Shown: piece by piece, positions 1-10,235 of the stretch
Layout: every line of letters starts with the position of its first letter
Position numbering within the stretch: position 1 is the first letter of the stretch
Assembly: GCA_963751245.1 (NCBI GenBank)
Contig: CAVVTR010000012.1
Coordinates: forward strand, 62,001-126,000
From: CAVVTR01 sp963751245
GTDB lineage: Bacteria; Acidobacteriota; Thermoanaerobaculia; Thermoanaerobaculales; Thermoanaerobaculaceae
DNA length: 64,000 bases
Reading direction: 5' to 3'
The notes under the pieces: generated by a model
Databases searched by the model: none
What the model was told of the DNA's origin: nothing
Seen by the model: the letters and a program-made list of their open reading frames with translations, nothing else
Position numbers and translations under genes: made by a program

Positions 1-1
1 G

Positions 2-1264
2 ACCAAGCTCCAGTACCTTCTCCTGGACGACTTCAAGCTCCGCCGCGCCATGACCGTGTCCGACGCGCAGGTCGAGGACTACTACAAGACGCACCAGGAC
101 GAGTTCTCCCAGCCCGAGGAGGCCGACGCCCGTCACATCCTGATCCGCCCCGCCACCGACGACGCCGCCGGATGGGCGAAGGCCGAGCAGGAGGCGGAGA
201 CCGTCTACAAGAAGGCGACCGCGCCGGGCGCCGACTTCGCCAAGCTGGCCCGCGAGTACTCCCAGGATCCCGGCAGCAAGGACAAGGGCGGCGAGCTGGG
301 CTGGTTCCCCCGGGGACGGATGGTCAAGCCGTTCGAGGATGCCGCGTTCGCCCTCAAGCCGGGACAGATCTCCAAGCCCGTCAAGACCCAGTTCGGCTAC
401 CACATCATCCAGCTCATCGCCGTTCGCCCCGCCGGCGAGCAGCCCCTCGCCGAGGTCAAGGACACCATCCGGGAGAAGCTCGCCGAGTCCCTCGCCGATG
501 CCGAGGGCAGCCGGCGCGCCAACGCGCTGCGCGAGAAGATCGACGCCGCCAAGCTCACGACCGCCCAGCAGTGGCAGGACCTGGCCAAGAGCGACGACGT
601 GCTGACCTCCAACGAGACGCCGTTCTTCGCCGCCGACGCGGAGCTCATTCCCGGCATCGGCCGCGATCCCCAGCTCCTCTCCCAGGTGGCCCGGGCCCAG
701 GTCGGCTTCGTTGGTGGGCCCACGAAGACGGCCCGCGGCTGGATCGTGTTCCGGGTCGCCGCGACCCGCAAGGCCGGCGTGACCCCCTTCGCGGACGCCA
801 AGGCCCAGGCGGAGGAGGGCGCGAAGCGGGCGAAGGCCCTCGACGAGCTCACCGCCGCGCTGCAGGGGCGGCGCGCCTCGTTGAGCGCGGACGGGCTCGC
901 GGCGCTGGCCAAGGAGTACGACACCGCCGTGCGCACGGCCACGGACCTCAAGCGCGGGCAGGCGATCCCCGGGGTGGGGCAGTCGGTCGCCCTCGAGGAT
1001 GCCGTGTTCGCCACCAAGGCCGACGCGTTCACCCCGGTCGTCCGGGTCGGTGACCGCGGCGTGGCCCTGGCGCGGGTGACGGCGGTGAAGACCGTGAGCA
1101 GGGCCGCCTTCGACGCCGCCGCTCCCCAGCTGCGCGAGACCATGGTGCAGAACCAGGTCCAGACGCTGCTCGCCTCCATTCTCGATCAGCTCAGGCGAGA
1201 GCACCCCGTGGTGGTCAACCCCGCGGTGGTGGACCGGTTCAAGCCCCGCAGCCAGCAGGGATGA
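2..1264 (+). CDS. PpiD/SurA-like peptidylprolyl isomerase (5'-truncated by window edge)
   Basis: Periplasmic foldase that catalyses cis-trans isomerisation of prolyl bonds in exported proteins. The frame is open from base 2, so the true start lies upstream; the first in-window ATG, at 50, is probably internal. A parvulin (rotamase) domain lies about 35-135 residues after that ATG, recognised by the ARHIL strand, the GGELGWF turn and the FGYHII strand typical of PpiC/SurA/PpiD. The C-terminal half is a second, diverged, rotamase-like and helical chaperone region, as in PpiD. The membrane anchor or signal peptide expected at the N-terminus is outside the window. The stop codon overlaps the ruvA start (ATGA), so the two are probably co-transcribed. 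The family call is firm; choosing between PpiD and SurA is not possible without the N-terminus. Confidence 0.85.
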   Translation, partial: TKLQYLLLDDFKLRRAMTVSDAQVEDYYKTHQDEFSQPEEADARHILIRPATDDAAGWAKAEQEAETVYKKATAPGADFAKLAREYSQDPGSKDKGGELGWFPRGRMVKPFEDAAFALKPGQISKPVKTQFGYHIIQLIAVRPAGEQPLAEVKDTIREKLAESLADAEGSRRANALREKIDAAKLTTAQQWQDLAKSDDVLTSNETPFFAADAELIPGIGRDPQLLSQVARAQVGFVGGPTKTARGWIVFRVAATRKAGVTPFADAKAQAEEGAKRAKALDELTAALQGRRASLSADGLAALAKEYDTAVRTATDLKRGQAIPGVGQSVALEDAVFATKADAFTPVVRVGDRGVALARVTAVKTVSRAAFDAAAPQLRETMVQNQVQTLLASILDQLRREHPVVVNPAVVDRFKPRSQQG

Positions 1265-1830
1265 TCGGCCACCTGGAGGGGCGCCTCGTCGAGCTCCAGC
1301 CGGGATACGTCCTGGTGGAGGCGGGAGGCGTGGGCTACGAGGTCCACCTGCCCCTCTCGGCGCACCGGCTGCTGGTGGGCCGCGAGACGGCGGCGCTGTT
1401 CGTCCACACCCACGTGCGCGAGGACGTGCTCGCGCTCTACGGCTTCCCCACCCGGCGGGAGCGCGACACCTTCCGCGTGCTCCTGGCCGCCAGCGGCGTC
1501 GGCCCCCGGACCGCGCTGGCGCTGCTGTCCGGCCTCACTCCGGAGGACGTCGCGGCCGCGGTCGAAGGCGAGCAGTGGAAGGTCCTGGCCGCCGTGCCGG
1601 GGATCGGACGGCGCACCGCCGAGCGGCTGGTGGTGGAGCTCAAGGGCAAGCTGGCGGCGATCGCGTCACCGGGGGTGGCCGGCATCCGGGAGGACGCCGT
1701 CTCCGCGCTGGTCAACCTCGGCTACCCGGTCCGCTCCAGCGAGGAGGCCGTCGCCACCCTGCTGCGCGAGGAGCCCGGGGTCGACCTCGGAGAGTTGCTG
1801 CGCCGCGCACTGAAGCAGCTGGTGCGCTAG
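1261..1830 (+). CDS. ruvA: Holliday junction branch migration protein RuvA
   Basis: RuvA binds four-way Holliday junctions as a tetramer and loads the RuvB motor for branch migration during recombinational repair. The 189-residue protein has the usual length and order: N-terminal OB fold beginning MIGHLEGR, central helix-hairpin-helix repeats (ASGVGPRTAL near residue 80 and VPGIGRRTAE near 115), and a C-terminal RuvB-contact helical domain containing SALVNLGY. The start overlaps the upstream foldase stop and ruvB begins nine bases after its stop, which supports an operon. Nothing unusual in sequence. Function is assigned from family knowledge with high certainty. Confidence 0.97.
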   Translation: MIGHLEGRLVELQPGYVLVEAGGVGYEVHLPLSAHRLLVGRETAALFVHTHVREDVLALYGFPTRRERDTFRVLLAASGVGPRTALALLSGLTPEDVAAAVEGEQWKVLAAVPGIGRRTAERLVVELKGKLAAIASPGVAGIREDAVSALVNLGYPVRSSEEAVATLLREEPGVDLGELLRRALKQLVR

Positions 1831-1839
1831 GATAGGCCG

Positions 1840-2870
<1,031 letters not shown>

Positions 2871-2874
<4 letters not shown>

Positions 2875-3752
2875 CGACCCTTCCCGTCGTCGTCAACCCG
2901 GCGGCCCGGGGCGGACGGGCGGCACCCCCCCGGGAGGCGCTGGAGCGGGCGGCGGACGCGCGGGGCCTCACCCTGGAGTGGTGGGCGACCGAGGGACCGG
3001 GGCACGCCACCGAGCTGGCGCGCCGGGCGGCCCGCGACCGCTACCCCATGCTCGCGGCGTGGGGCGGGGACGGCACCTACAACGAGACGGCGCAGGGTCT
3101 CCTCGACAGCGAGACGGCGCTCGTCGTGCTGCCCGGGGGCACCACGTCGGTGCTCGCCTACGAGCTGGGCATCGCCCGGGACGCCGCCACCGCCCTGACC
3201 TCGCAGCTCGATGCGCCGCGGCGGGCGATGTCCGTGGGCCGCACCGACCGGGGCCAGCTGTTCCTGCTCATGTTCTCCGCCGGACCCGACGCGTTGATCC
3301 TCTCGAACCTCCCCGACACCCTCAAGCGCCGGGCGGGGAAAGCCGGGATCACCGCCCAGGCGTTCGTGGAGTTCGCCCGCGCCCACCTGCCGCGCTTCAC
3401 GGTCGCCGCCAACGGCGGCGTGCGCGAGGCCGCCTGGTGCATCGTCGGCAACTCGCGCTGCTACGGGGGGCCGTTCGCGGCCACCCCCGGCGCCGACCCG
3501 TTCCGGCGCGGTCTCGAGGTCGTCGCCCTGACCCGCTTCGGCCGCCGGGCCGTCGTGCCGTTCTTCTTCGCGATCCCCCGGGGGCGCCATCTGGCCCTGC
3601 CGGGGGTCGAACGGTTCCCCGCGGACGAGGTCGCCTTCACCGCGGAGGAGGACGTCCCCTACCAGCTCGACGGCGATCCCGTCGGACGCCTGCCCGTGAG
3701 CCTGCGCGCCAGCGAGGAGCGGTTGTGGGTGCTGGCGCCGGAGACCAGGTAA
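2871..3752 (+). CDS. Diacylglycerol/lipid kinase family protein (DagK/YegS-like)
   Basis: Lipid kinase of the DAGK catalytic-domain family, which phosphorylates a diacylglycerol-like or sphingoid lipid at the inner membrane. Evidence is the nucleotide-binding GGDGT motif (residues 65-69, followed by YNE), an early NPAARGG strand, the PGGTTSVLA segment near 95, and a C-terminal beta-sandwich with QLDGDP near residue 265, all in the family order. At 293 residues it is a normal length. GTG start overlapping the ruvB stop. The substrate cannot be read from sequence. Location at the end of the ruvAB operon says little about its role. Confidence 0.88.
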
Positions 3753-3857
3753 GGCGACCCGGGAGATGAGCGGCGCGCGGCGCCGCCGCGATCCTCCCGG
3801 CGGCCGTCCCCGGGAAACGGTCGCGTCCGCTTTCCCCGGGCCCCGGCGGGTCCTCCG

Positions 3858-3866
3858 TGCTAGCAT
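3858..3866 (+). promoter_or_regulatory. Extended -10 promoter for the acyl-CoA synthetase gene
   Basis: TGC followed by TAGCAT resembles an extended -10 element (TGN-TATAAT). It lies 22 bases before the chosen GTG start. No convincing -35 is visible. A G+C-rich imperfect hairpin (about 3814-3842) between this and the lipid kinase stop could end the upstream transcript, but it lacks a T tract. Confidence 0.4.
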
Positions 3867-3887
3867 CCCTCCACGACGGAGGTGAGA

Positions 3888-5963
3888 GTGGAAGACGCTT
3901 CGCTCCGGGCCATGCTCGCCCCGCGGACCGTGGCCATCGTCGGTGTCTCCTCGCGGACCGAGTCGCTCTCGGGACGCCTGTTCGAAAACCTCAAGCGACT
4001 CGGGTACGCGGGCACGGTCTATCCGGTGAACCCCCGTGCCCAGTCCATCGGGGGTCTGCGCTGCTACCCGTCGGTGTCGGCGCTGCCCGCCGGCGTGGAC
4101 CTCGCCATCGTCATGGTCCCCCGCGACGCCGCGGCGGACACCCTCTCCGAGTGCGTCGCCGCCGGCGTGAAGGGGATCGTCGTGATCACCGCGGGGTTCC
4201 GGGAGGTCGGCGAGGAGGGCGCGGCGGCGGAGCGCGAGCTCCTCCGGCGCCTCGAAGGCTCCGGCGTCCGCATGATCGGCCCCAACTGCATGGGCGTCAT
4301 CAACACCGCGGCGGGGGTGCGCCTCGACGCCACCTTCTCCCCCGCGCCGGTGCAGCCCGGCGGCGTGGCGTTCGCATCCCACTCGGGAGCTCTCGGCGTG
4401 GCCGTGCTCGAGGCGGCCCGGGAGGCGGGGCTGGGGTTCGCGCAGTTCGCCTCCCTGGGCAACAGCGCGGATGTCACCGTTTGCGACCTCCTCGAGCTGT
4501 GGGGGGCCGACGACGACGTCAGGGTGATCATGCTCTACCTCGAGGCCCTGGACGAGCCCCGCCGTTTCCTCGAGCTCGCTTCGGGCATCACGGCGGTCAA
4601 GCCCGTCGTGGCCGTGAAGGCGGGGCGGACCCGCGCCGGGCAGCGTGCCGCCAGCTCCCACACCGGCGCCCTGGCGGCCGAGGACTCCGCCGCCGGCGCC
4701 CTGCTCGCCCAGGCCGGGGTGCTGCGTGCCGACACCCTGGAGGAGATGCTGGCGCTGGTCGCCGCGTTCGAGCGCGTGCCGCTCCCGGCGGGCCGCCGCG
4801 TGGCGCTGGTCACCAACGCCGGAGGCCCCGCCATTGTCGCCGCCGATGCCCTGGCCGCCGAGGCGCTGTCCCTCGCCACGCTGTCCTCCGACACCACCGG
4901 CGCCCTGCGCGCCTTCCTGCCGCCGGAGGCGGCGGTGGGCAACCCGGTGGACATGCTGCCCTCCGCCACCCCGGAGCACTACCGGCGGGCCCTGGAGCTG
5001 GTCCTGGCGGACGACGGCGTCGACGCCGCCGTGGTCATCGTGGTCACGCCGATCCTCGTCCGGCCGGAGGACATCGCCCGGCAGGTGGCCGCGGTGACGG
5101 GCGCCGCCGCCAAGCCCGTGCTGGCCGTGTTCATGACCAACCCCGCGTTCTACGCCGCGGCGCGGGACATCGGGGGGCTGCCGCCGGTCTACCGCTTCCC
5201 CGAGGCGGCGGTGCGAGCCCTCGGCGGCATGGCCCGGCAGGTCGAGCGGGTGGAGCGGGGCGTCCTGGCCGTCCCCGCGACGCCGTCCCGGCTGACCCTG
5301 CCCCCCCGGGACGGCTATCTCGACCCCGGAGAGACGTTTTCCCTCCTCGAGGCCGCCGGCGTGCCCGTGGCGCCGTGGCGGCTGGCGCGGACCGCCGGCG
5401 AGGTGGTCGCCGCGGGGCGCGAGGTCGGCTTTCCCGCCGTTCTCAAGGCCTACGGCGCTGGCATCGTGCACAAGACCGAGGTGGGCGCCGTGGTGGTGGG
5501 TCTCGGCGACGGGGACGCCCTGCGGGAGGCCGTTGCGGCCATGCAGGGCCGGCTGGCCGCGCACGGCGAAGCGGCCGACGGCTTCCTGGTCCAGCGGCAG
5601 ATCGTGGGCGGCCGCGAGATGATCGCCGGCGTCACCCGGGACCCGGCGGTTGGACCGCTGGTCATGTGCGGCCTCGGCGGGGTGGCGGTGGAGGTGCTGG
5701 CCGACGTCAGCTTCCGCGTCGCGCCGGTGGGGACGGCGGAGGCGGGCAGGATGATCGGCGAGCTGCGAGGCGCGCCGCTGCTGGGGGCGTTCCGCGGGCG
5801 GCCGCCCGCGGACACCGGCGCCTTCGCCGAGACCCTCGCCCGGCTGGCGGGGCTCGCCGCCGCCCACCCGGAGATCGCCGAGTGCGACCTCAACCCGGTG
5901 CTCCTGCTCGACGAGGGGCAGGGGTGCGTGGCCGTGGACGCGAGAATCCGGCTGGCGCGATGA
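3888..5963 (+). CDS. ADP-forming acyl-CoA/acetyl-CoA synthetase (CoA-binding plus ATP-grasp fusion)
   Basis: Interconverts acyl-CoA + ADP + Pi with free acid + CoA + ATP, giving substrate-level ATP from acetyl- or branched acyl-CoA. The 691-residue chain fuses the alpha part (CoA-binding Rossmann domain starting RTVAIVGVS near residue 12, ligase-CoA domains, SHTGALA with the presumed phospho-histidine near 260) to the beta ATP-grasp part (GFPAVLKAYG near 515, then VGAVVVGL). This is the NDP-forming acetate-CoA ligase architecture. An alternative is the protein acetyltransferase Pat, but no GNAT domain follows. A GTG at 3882 is possible but would sit on the GGAGG at 3878-3882; the GTG at 3888 has five-base spacing and is preferred. 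The stop overlaps the next start (ATGA). Confidence 0.88.
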   Translation: MEDASLRAMLAPRTVAIVGVSSRTESLSGRLFENLKRLGYAGTVYPVNPRAQSIGGLRCYPSVSALPAGVDLAIVMVPRDAAADTLSECVAAGVKGIVVITAGFREVGEEGAAAERELLRRLEGSGVRMIGPNCMGVINTAAGVRLDATFSPAPVQPGGVAFASHSGALGVAVLEAAREAGLGFAQFASLGNSADVTVCDLLELWGADDDVRVIMLYLEALDEPRRFLELASGITAVKPVVAVKAGRTRAGQRAASSHTGALAAEDSAAGALLAQAGVLRADTLEEMLALVAAFERVPLPAGRRVALVTNAGGPAIVAADALAAEALSLATLSSDTTGALRAFLPPEAAVGNPVDMLPSATPEHYRRALELVLADDGVDAAVVIVVTPILVRPEDIARQVAAVTGAAAKPVLAVFMTNPAFYAAARDIGGLPPVYRFPEAAVRALGGMARQVERVERGVLAVPATPSRLTLPPRDGYLDPGETFSLLEAAGVPVAPWRLARTAGEVVAAGREVGFPAVLKAYGAGIVHKTEVGAVVVGLGDGDALREAVAAMQGRLAAHGEAADGFLVQRQIVGGREMIAGVTRDPAVGPLVMCGLGGVAVEVLADVSFRVAPVGTAEAGRMIGELRGAPLLGAFRGRPPADTGAFAETLARLAGLAAAHPEIAECDLNPVLLLDEGQGCVAVDARIRLAR

Positions 5964-7228
5964 GGGTGGTCTGGCTCGTCGCCTGGCGCCATCTCACCAG
6001 CCTGCCGCGCCAGACGGCGCTGACGGTGGCGGGGGTCGGCCTCGGCGTCGCGGTCTTCATCTTCACCGTGTCGATGATGGACGGCCTGGTGGTGTTCTTC
6101 ACCCAGCGGCTGATCCGGGTCTCCCCGCTGCTCACGGTCCTCCCCGAGAGGCTCGACGTGGGCGCCGCCCGGGCGGCGCTCCGCCACGCCGTTCCGGGGG
6201 AGGTGGTGGCGTTGTCCCGCCCGCCGGTGCCGGACCAGCGTCCCACGGTACGCGGTGCCGTGGCACTGGCGGAGGTGCTGCGCGGCCAGCCCCACGTGGC
6301 GGGCGTCTCGGTGGCGGCCGCCGTCCCCGCCGTCCTCGGCTTCGGCGCCGTCGCCGAGCCCGTGACCCTGACGGGTCTGGACGCCGCCGCGGAGGCCGGC
6401 GTCACCAACCTCCCATCCATGGTGACCTCGGGCCTCTGGCGGAAGCTCTCGGAGCGCCGGGACGGTGTCGTCGTCGGGGCGCAGCTCGCCTCCCGCCTGG
6501 GCGTGGAGGTCGGCGACCGCCTGATCGCCATGGGGGAGCAGGGCCGCGGACGCGAGCTCGAGGTGGTGGGGATCGTGACCGCCGGGCTCGGCGCCGTGGA
6601 CGAGGCCACCGCCTTCGTGCCGCTGGCCGCGGCCCAGGCCCTCGCGGGCTTCAACGCCGGCGAGGGGACCGAGATTCGCATCCGCACCGACCGCCTCACC
6701 GGGCTCGGGCCCGTGCGGGCCGCGGTGGAGGCGGTGACGGGCTACCGCACCGAGACCTGGCAGGAGACCTCCCGCGCCTCGTTGAAGCTGTTCCGGACCA
6801 TCGGCCTGACCACCTACCTGCTCACGGGCTTCGTGCTGGTGGTGGCGGGTCTCGGCATCGGCAACAGGCTCACGACGATCATCCTGGACAAGGAGCGCGA
6901 CATCGCGGTCATCCGCTCCTTCGGCTTCGCCAGGGGGACCGTGCGCCGCATCTTCCTCGTCGAGGGGCTGCTCATGGGCGCGGGCGGCGCCGCTGCCGGG
7001 TGTGCCGTCGCCGGGGCCGCCATCGCCTTCCTCACCGCGCACCCCATCCACTTCGCACCGCGCGAGGGCTCGGTGGTCCGCTACACGGAGCTGTTCCTGG
7101 CCAACGACCCCCGCTACTACCTGTTCATCTCGGCCGCGGCGGTGCTCATCGCGGCCGTGGCGGCCCTCCTCGCGGTGCGGCGGGCGGTCCGCGTGGTGCC
7201 GGTGGAGATCCTCCGTGGCAGCGCCTGA
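5960..7228 (+). CDS. FtsX/MacB-type ABC transporter permease (first copy)
   Basis: Inner-membrane permease of a MacAB/LolCDE-like mechanotransmission transporter. The 422-residue protein has one N-terminal membrane segment (about residues 16-40), a long periplasmic domain (about 45-275), then three C-terminal membrane segments within the FtsX domain, with the cytoplasmic DKERDIAVIRSFG coupling motif near 310 that family members use to touch the ATPase. It starts inside the stop of the synthetase gene and overlaps the ATPase gene by 14 bases, so translation is probably coupled. It resembles the second permease at 8979, with the same layout and the shared DIAV coupling motif, which suggests a heterodimer. 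The cargo is unknown; lipoproteins, lipids or peptides are all handled by this superfamily. Confidence 0.88.
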   Translation: MRVVWLVAWRHLTSLPRQTALTVAGVGLGVAVFIFTVSMMDGLVVFFTQRLIRVSPLLTVLPERLDVGAARAALRHAVPGEVVALSRPPVPDQRPTVRGAVALAEVLRGQPHVAGVSVAAAVPAVLGFGAVAEPVTLTGLDAAAEAGVTNLPSMVTSGLWRKLSERRDGVVVGAQLASRLGVEVGDRLIAMGEQGRGRELEVVGIVTAGLGAVDEATAFVPLAAAQALAGFNAGEGTEIRIRTDRLTGLGPVRAAVEAVTGYRTETWQETSRASLKLFRTIGLTTYLLTGFVLVVAGLGIGNRLTTIILDKERDIAVIRSFGFARGTVRRIFLVEGLLMGAGGAAAGCAVAGAAIAFLTAHPIHFAPREGSVVRYTELFLANDPRYYLFISAAAVLIAAVAALLAVRRAVRVVPVEILRGSA

Positions 7229-7930
7229 CCGCGCCCCCGCCCTCGCCGCCGTCGGCCTCGTCCGCCGTCTCGGTGCCGGGGCTGCGGCCCGCGAGGTGCT
7301 CCGGGGGATCGAGCTCACGGTGGCGGCGGGGGAGTTCGTCGCCCTGGTGGGGCCCTCGGGCTCGGGGAAGTCCACGCTGCTCTACCTCCTCGGCGGCCTG
7401 GACCGGCCCGACGCCGGTCGCGTGGAGGTCGGGGGTGTGGATCTGTCGACGGTGTCCGACGACGCCCTGGCGCGGCTGCGCAACCGGCTGCTGGGGTTCG
7501 TCTACCAGTTCCACTTCCTGCTGCCGGAGTTCTCGGCCCTGGAGAACGTGCTCATGCCCTTGTGGGCGCGTGGCGCCGGCCGCTGTGCGGCGGATCGCTC
7601 CTACGCCGCCGGGCTGCTGGAGCGCGTCGGGCTCGCGGGCTACGAGGCCAGGCTTCCCCGGGAGCTGTCGGGGGGGAGCAGCAGCGGGTCGCCGTCGCCC
7701 GGGCCCTGGTCAACCGCCCGGAGGTGCTGCTCGCCGACGAGCCCACCGGGAACCTGGACACCGCCAACGCGCGGATGGTGTACGAGCTGTTCCGGCAGCT
7801 CAATCGCGACCTCGGACAGACCATCCTGGTGGTCACCCACGACCCGGAGTGGGCCGGGAGCAGCGACCGGGTGATCCGTCTGCTCGACGGGCGGGTGGTC
7901 GGCGACGGCCGGGAAGGGGAGGCACCGTGA
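7215..7930 (+). pseudogene. ABC transporter ATP-binding protein (MacB/LolD-like), one-base frameshift
   Basis: ATPase for the flanking FtsX permeases. Starting at GTG 7215, the first frame gives Walker A GPSGSGKST, the Q-loop YQFHF and the signature start LSGG. Immediately after LSGG the frame is lost at a run of seven G residues (7670-7676). The +1 frame then resumes exactly where the family continues, EQQRVAVARAL, with Walker B LLADEPTGNLD and the H-loop VVTHD, ending at 7930. One extra G would restore a complete protein of about 238 residues. Everything else is intact and the neighbours overlap it in normal coupled fashion, so a sequencing or assembly error, or slippage at the G run, is as likely as a dead gene. 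Confidence 0.85.
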
Positions 7931-8982
7931 GGCGATGGATGGTGGTGGGCGGCCTGGTGCTGGCCGGTGCGGCGGTGTTCGGCGCCATGGCGTGGCGCTC
8001 GTGGCGGGGTGCGGAGGTGACCGTGGTGCCGGTCCGCACCGGGCGCGTGGTGGCGGCCGTCTACGCCACGGGCCGGGTGGACACGGACCAGCGCGCCACC
8101 GTGCGGGCCCGCGTCGCGGCGCCCCTGGAGGCGGTGCTGGTGGGCGCCGGCGAGGCCGTGCGGGAGGGCCGGGTGGTGGCGCGGCAGGACGCGGCGGAGC
8201 TGCGTCTCGCGCGGGAGCAGGTGGAGCGGGAGCTGGACGGGGCCCGCGCCGGTCTCGCCGAGGCCGAGGACACGGCGGCGCGCACGCGCGTTCTCGTCGA
8301 CGAGGGGCTGGCGCCCGAGGACTCCGGCGTGCAGGCCCGCGAGCGGGCGTCCGGGCTGCGCGCGCAGGTCGCCGCGGAGGAGAGGGCGCTGGCCCTGGCG
8401 CGGGAGCGCGAGAGCTGGGCGACGCTCAGGGCGCCCCTGTCCGGCGTGGTCAGCAGCCTGTCCCACCGGGCGGGGGACGCGCTGCGCGAGGGTGACGACG
8501 TGCTCACGGTCGTGGACCTGTCGCGGGCCTACCTGCGGGTGGCGGTGGACGAGCGCGACGTCGGACGCGTGCGGGTGGGGCAGGAGGTGCGCCTGGTTTT
8601 CGACGCCTACCTCGGACGGACGCTGGAGGGCAAAGTGTGGCGCATCGTCCCCGCGGTGGACTGGCTGACCAAGTCCTCCGACGTCCTCGTCTCCCTTCCC
8701 GCCGAGCGGCCCGCCATGCAGCTCGACCTCACGGCCACCGTGAACATCGTCACGGGCGCCGTCGACGACGCCCTGGTGGTGCCGCGGGACGCCCTGGACG
8801 GCTCCGGTGGCCGGCGGCGGGTGATGGTGGTCGAGGGGGGGCGGGCGAGGTGGCGTGACGTCGGCGTCGGTGCCTGCGACGAGACGGACTGCCAGGTCAC
8901 CGCCGGCCTGGCGCAGGGAGACCGGGTGGTCGCGCCCCTCGTCGAGAGCGTCGGAGAAGGGGCGCGGGTGCGGGTGCGGTGA
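7927..8982 (+). CDS. HlyD/MacA-family periplasmic adaptor of an ABC exporter
   Basis: Membrane-fusion protein linking the inner-membrane exporter to the outer envelope. 351 residues: an N-terminal signal-anchor (about residues 5-25), a first half-barrel (VYATGRVDTDQRATVRARV), a biotinyl-lipoyl-like hairpin split by a helical coiled coil (about residues 90-165, rich in E, R, A), then ATLRAPLSGVVSSL closing the lipoyl domain and a beta-barrel with VRVGQEVRL. GTG start overlapping the ATPase stop (GTGA) and a four-base overlap with the next permease show one operon. No outer-membrane TolC-like channel is encoded nearby. The family call is firm; the transported substrate is not known. Confidence 0.88.
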   Translation: MRRWMVVGGLVLAGAAVFGAMAWRSWRGAEVTVVPVRTGRVVAAVYATGRVDTDQRATVRARVAAPLEAVLVGAGEAVREGRVVARQDAAELRLAREQVERELDGARAGLAEAEDTAARTRVLVDEGLAPEDSGVQARERASGLRAQVAAEERALALARERESWATLRAPLSGVVSSLSHRAGDALREGDDVLTVVDLSRAYLRVAVDERDVGRVRVGQEVRLVFDAYLGRTLEGKVWRIVPAVDWLTKSSDVLVSLPAERPAMQLDLTATVNIVTGAVDDALVVPRDALDGSGGRRRVMVVEGGRARWRDVGVGACDETDCQVTAGLAQGDRVVAPLVESVGEGARVRVR

Positions 8983-10235
8983 GGGAGCACCTGCGCATCG
9001 CCGAGGCGCAGCTGCGGGGGCGGCCCCGGCAGACCGGCATCGCCCTGCTCTCCGTCGCGGTGGGCTCGGCGATGCTCATCGTGGCGCTGTCGCTGACCAC
9101 GGGCCTCACCGACGACTTCCTGCGCAAGACCACCGAGGCCTCGCCCCAGGTCGAGGTGCTGCCGCGGCGCTCCACGGCCTGGCGGCCGGTGGCCCTGCGC
9201 GCCGGTGGCGAGGCCGTCTTCGCCCTCTCCCGGCATCACCTTCCCGACGAGAAGCGGGCGGTGCGGGGCGTGGCGGCCGTCCTGGCGGGAGTGCGGGGGC
9301 TGCCCCACGTGCGCGTCGCGGCCCCGGCGGTGGAGGCGCAGGTGGTGCTGTCCTACGGGACGGTGCGACGGGCGGCCGCCCTCCTCGGCGTGGTGCCGGC
9401 GGAGGAGGCGCGGGTGACGTCCCTGGACGACAGCGTCGTGCGCGGCTCCTGGGGGGCCCTCGCCCTCGACCCCTACGGCGTCATCCTCGGCGCACAGCTC
9501 GCCCGGGGGATCGGCGTGGACGTGGGCGCGAACCTCCAGGTCGTGGGCTCCGGTGGGGAGGGGCTGCCGCTGCGGGTGGTGGGCATCGTGTCCTCGGGGC
9601 TGTCCCGCATCGACAAGGGCCTGGCGCTGGTCAACCTCCCGGTGGCCCAGGCCCTCGCGGGGCTCACCCGGGACCAGGCCAGCACCGTGCGCATCGGGCT
9701 GGACGATCCTTTCGCGGCCACCGCCGTGGCCCGCGCCGTCGAGGCCCGCACCGGTTACGTCACCCAGTCGTGGCAGGAGCGCAACGGCGCCTCCCTGGAA
9801 GCGTTCGACCGCCAGAACCGGATCACCCTGGTGCTGGTCCTGTTCACCACGCTGGTGGCGGGGTTCGGCGTCGCCAACGTCCTGGTGCAGCTGGTCGCCG
9901 ACAAGCGGCGGGACATCGCGGTCCTGCGGGCGGCCGGCTTCACGCGCCGCGACCTCGGGTTGATCTTCCTCCTCCAGGGCGCGCTGCTGGGCGTCCTCGG
10001 CACCGTCGCCGGCTGGGTCGGCGGCGCCCTCCTCATCCGCGTGGTGGCGGCGATCCCGGTGGACTTCGGTGAGGCCGCGGTGCTGCGCAACGAGCACCTC
10101 CAGATGGCGGAGCGCCCGTGGTTCTACCTGGCGGCGCTGGCCGTCGCCGTCGTCGTGTGCGCCCTTGCCGCCCTCCAGCCAGCCCGCCGCGCCGCCTCCG
10201 TGGACCCCACCGCGATCCTGCGCGGCGAGCGCTGA
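8979..10235 (+). CDS. FtsX/MacB-type ABC transporter permease (second copy)
   Basis: 418-residue permease with the same layout as the one at 5960: N-terminal membrane segment near residues 20-45, a large periplasmic domain, and three C-terminal membrane segments with the cytoplasmic DKRRDIAVLRAAG coupling motif near 310. Starts at GTG overlapping the adaptor stop. Two different permeases around one ATPase and one adaptor suggest a heterodimeric transporter, as in LolCDE-type systems, rather than the MacB homodimer. The gene ends one base before the convergent folK stop, so the two transcription units abut with no spacer. Confidence 0.88.
   Translation: MREHLRIAEAQLRGRPRQTGIALLSVAVGSAMLIVALSLTTGLTDDFLRKTTEASPQVEVLPRRSTAWRPVALRAGGEAVFALSRHHLPDEKRAVRGVAAVLAGVRGLPHVRVAAPAVEAQVVLSYGTVRRAAALLGVVPAEEARVTSLDDSVVRGSWGALALDPYGVILGAQLARGIGVDVGANLQVVGSGGEGLPLRVVGIVSSGLSRIDKGLALVNLPVAQALAGLTRDQASTVRIGLDDPFAATAVARAVEARTGYVTQSWQERNGASLEAFDRQNRITLVLVLFTTLVAGFGVANVLVQLVADKRRDIAVLRAAGFTRRDLGLIFLLQGALLGVLGTVAGWVGGALLIRVVAAIPVDFGEAAVLRNEHLQMAERPWFYLAALAVAVVVCALAALQPARRAASVDPTAILRGER

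Noticed and set aside
3857..5959. Long N-terminal extension of the first FtsX permease in its own frame
   Set aside because: The extension is an out-of-frame reading of the acyl-CoA synthetase; the ATG at 5960 overlaps that gene's stop and gives a normal permease.
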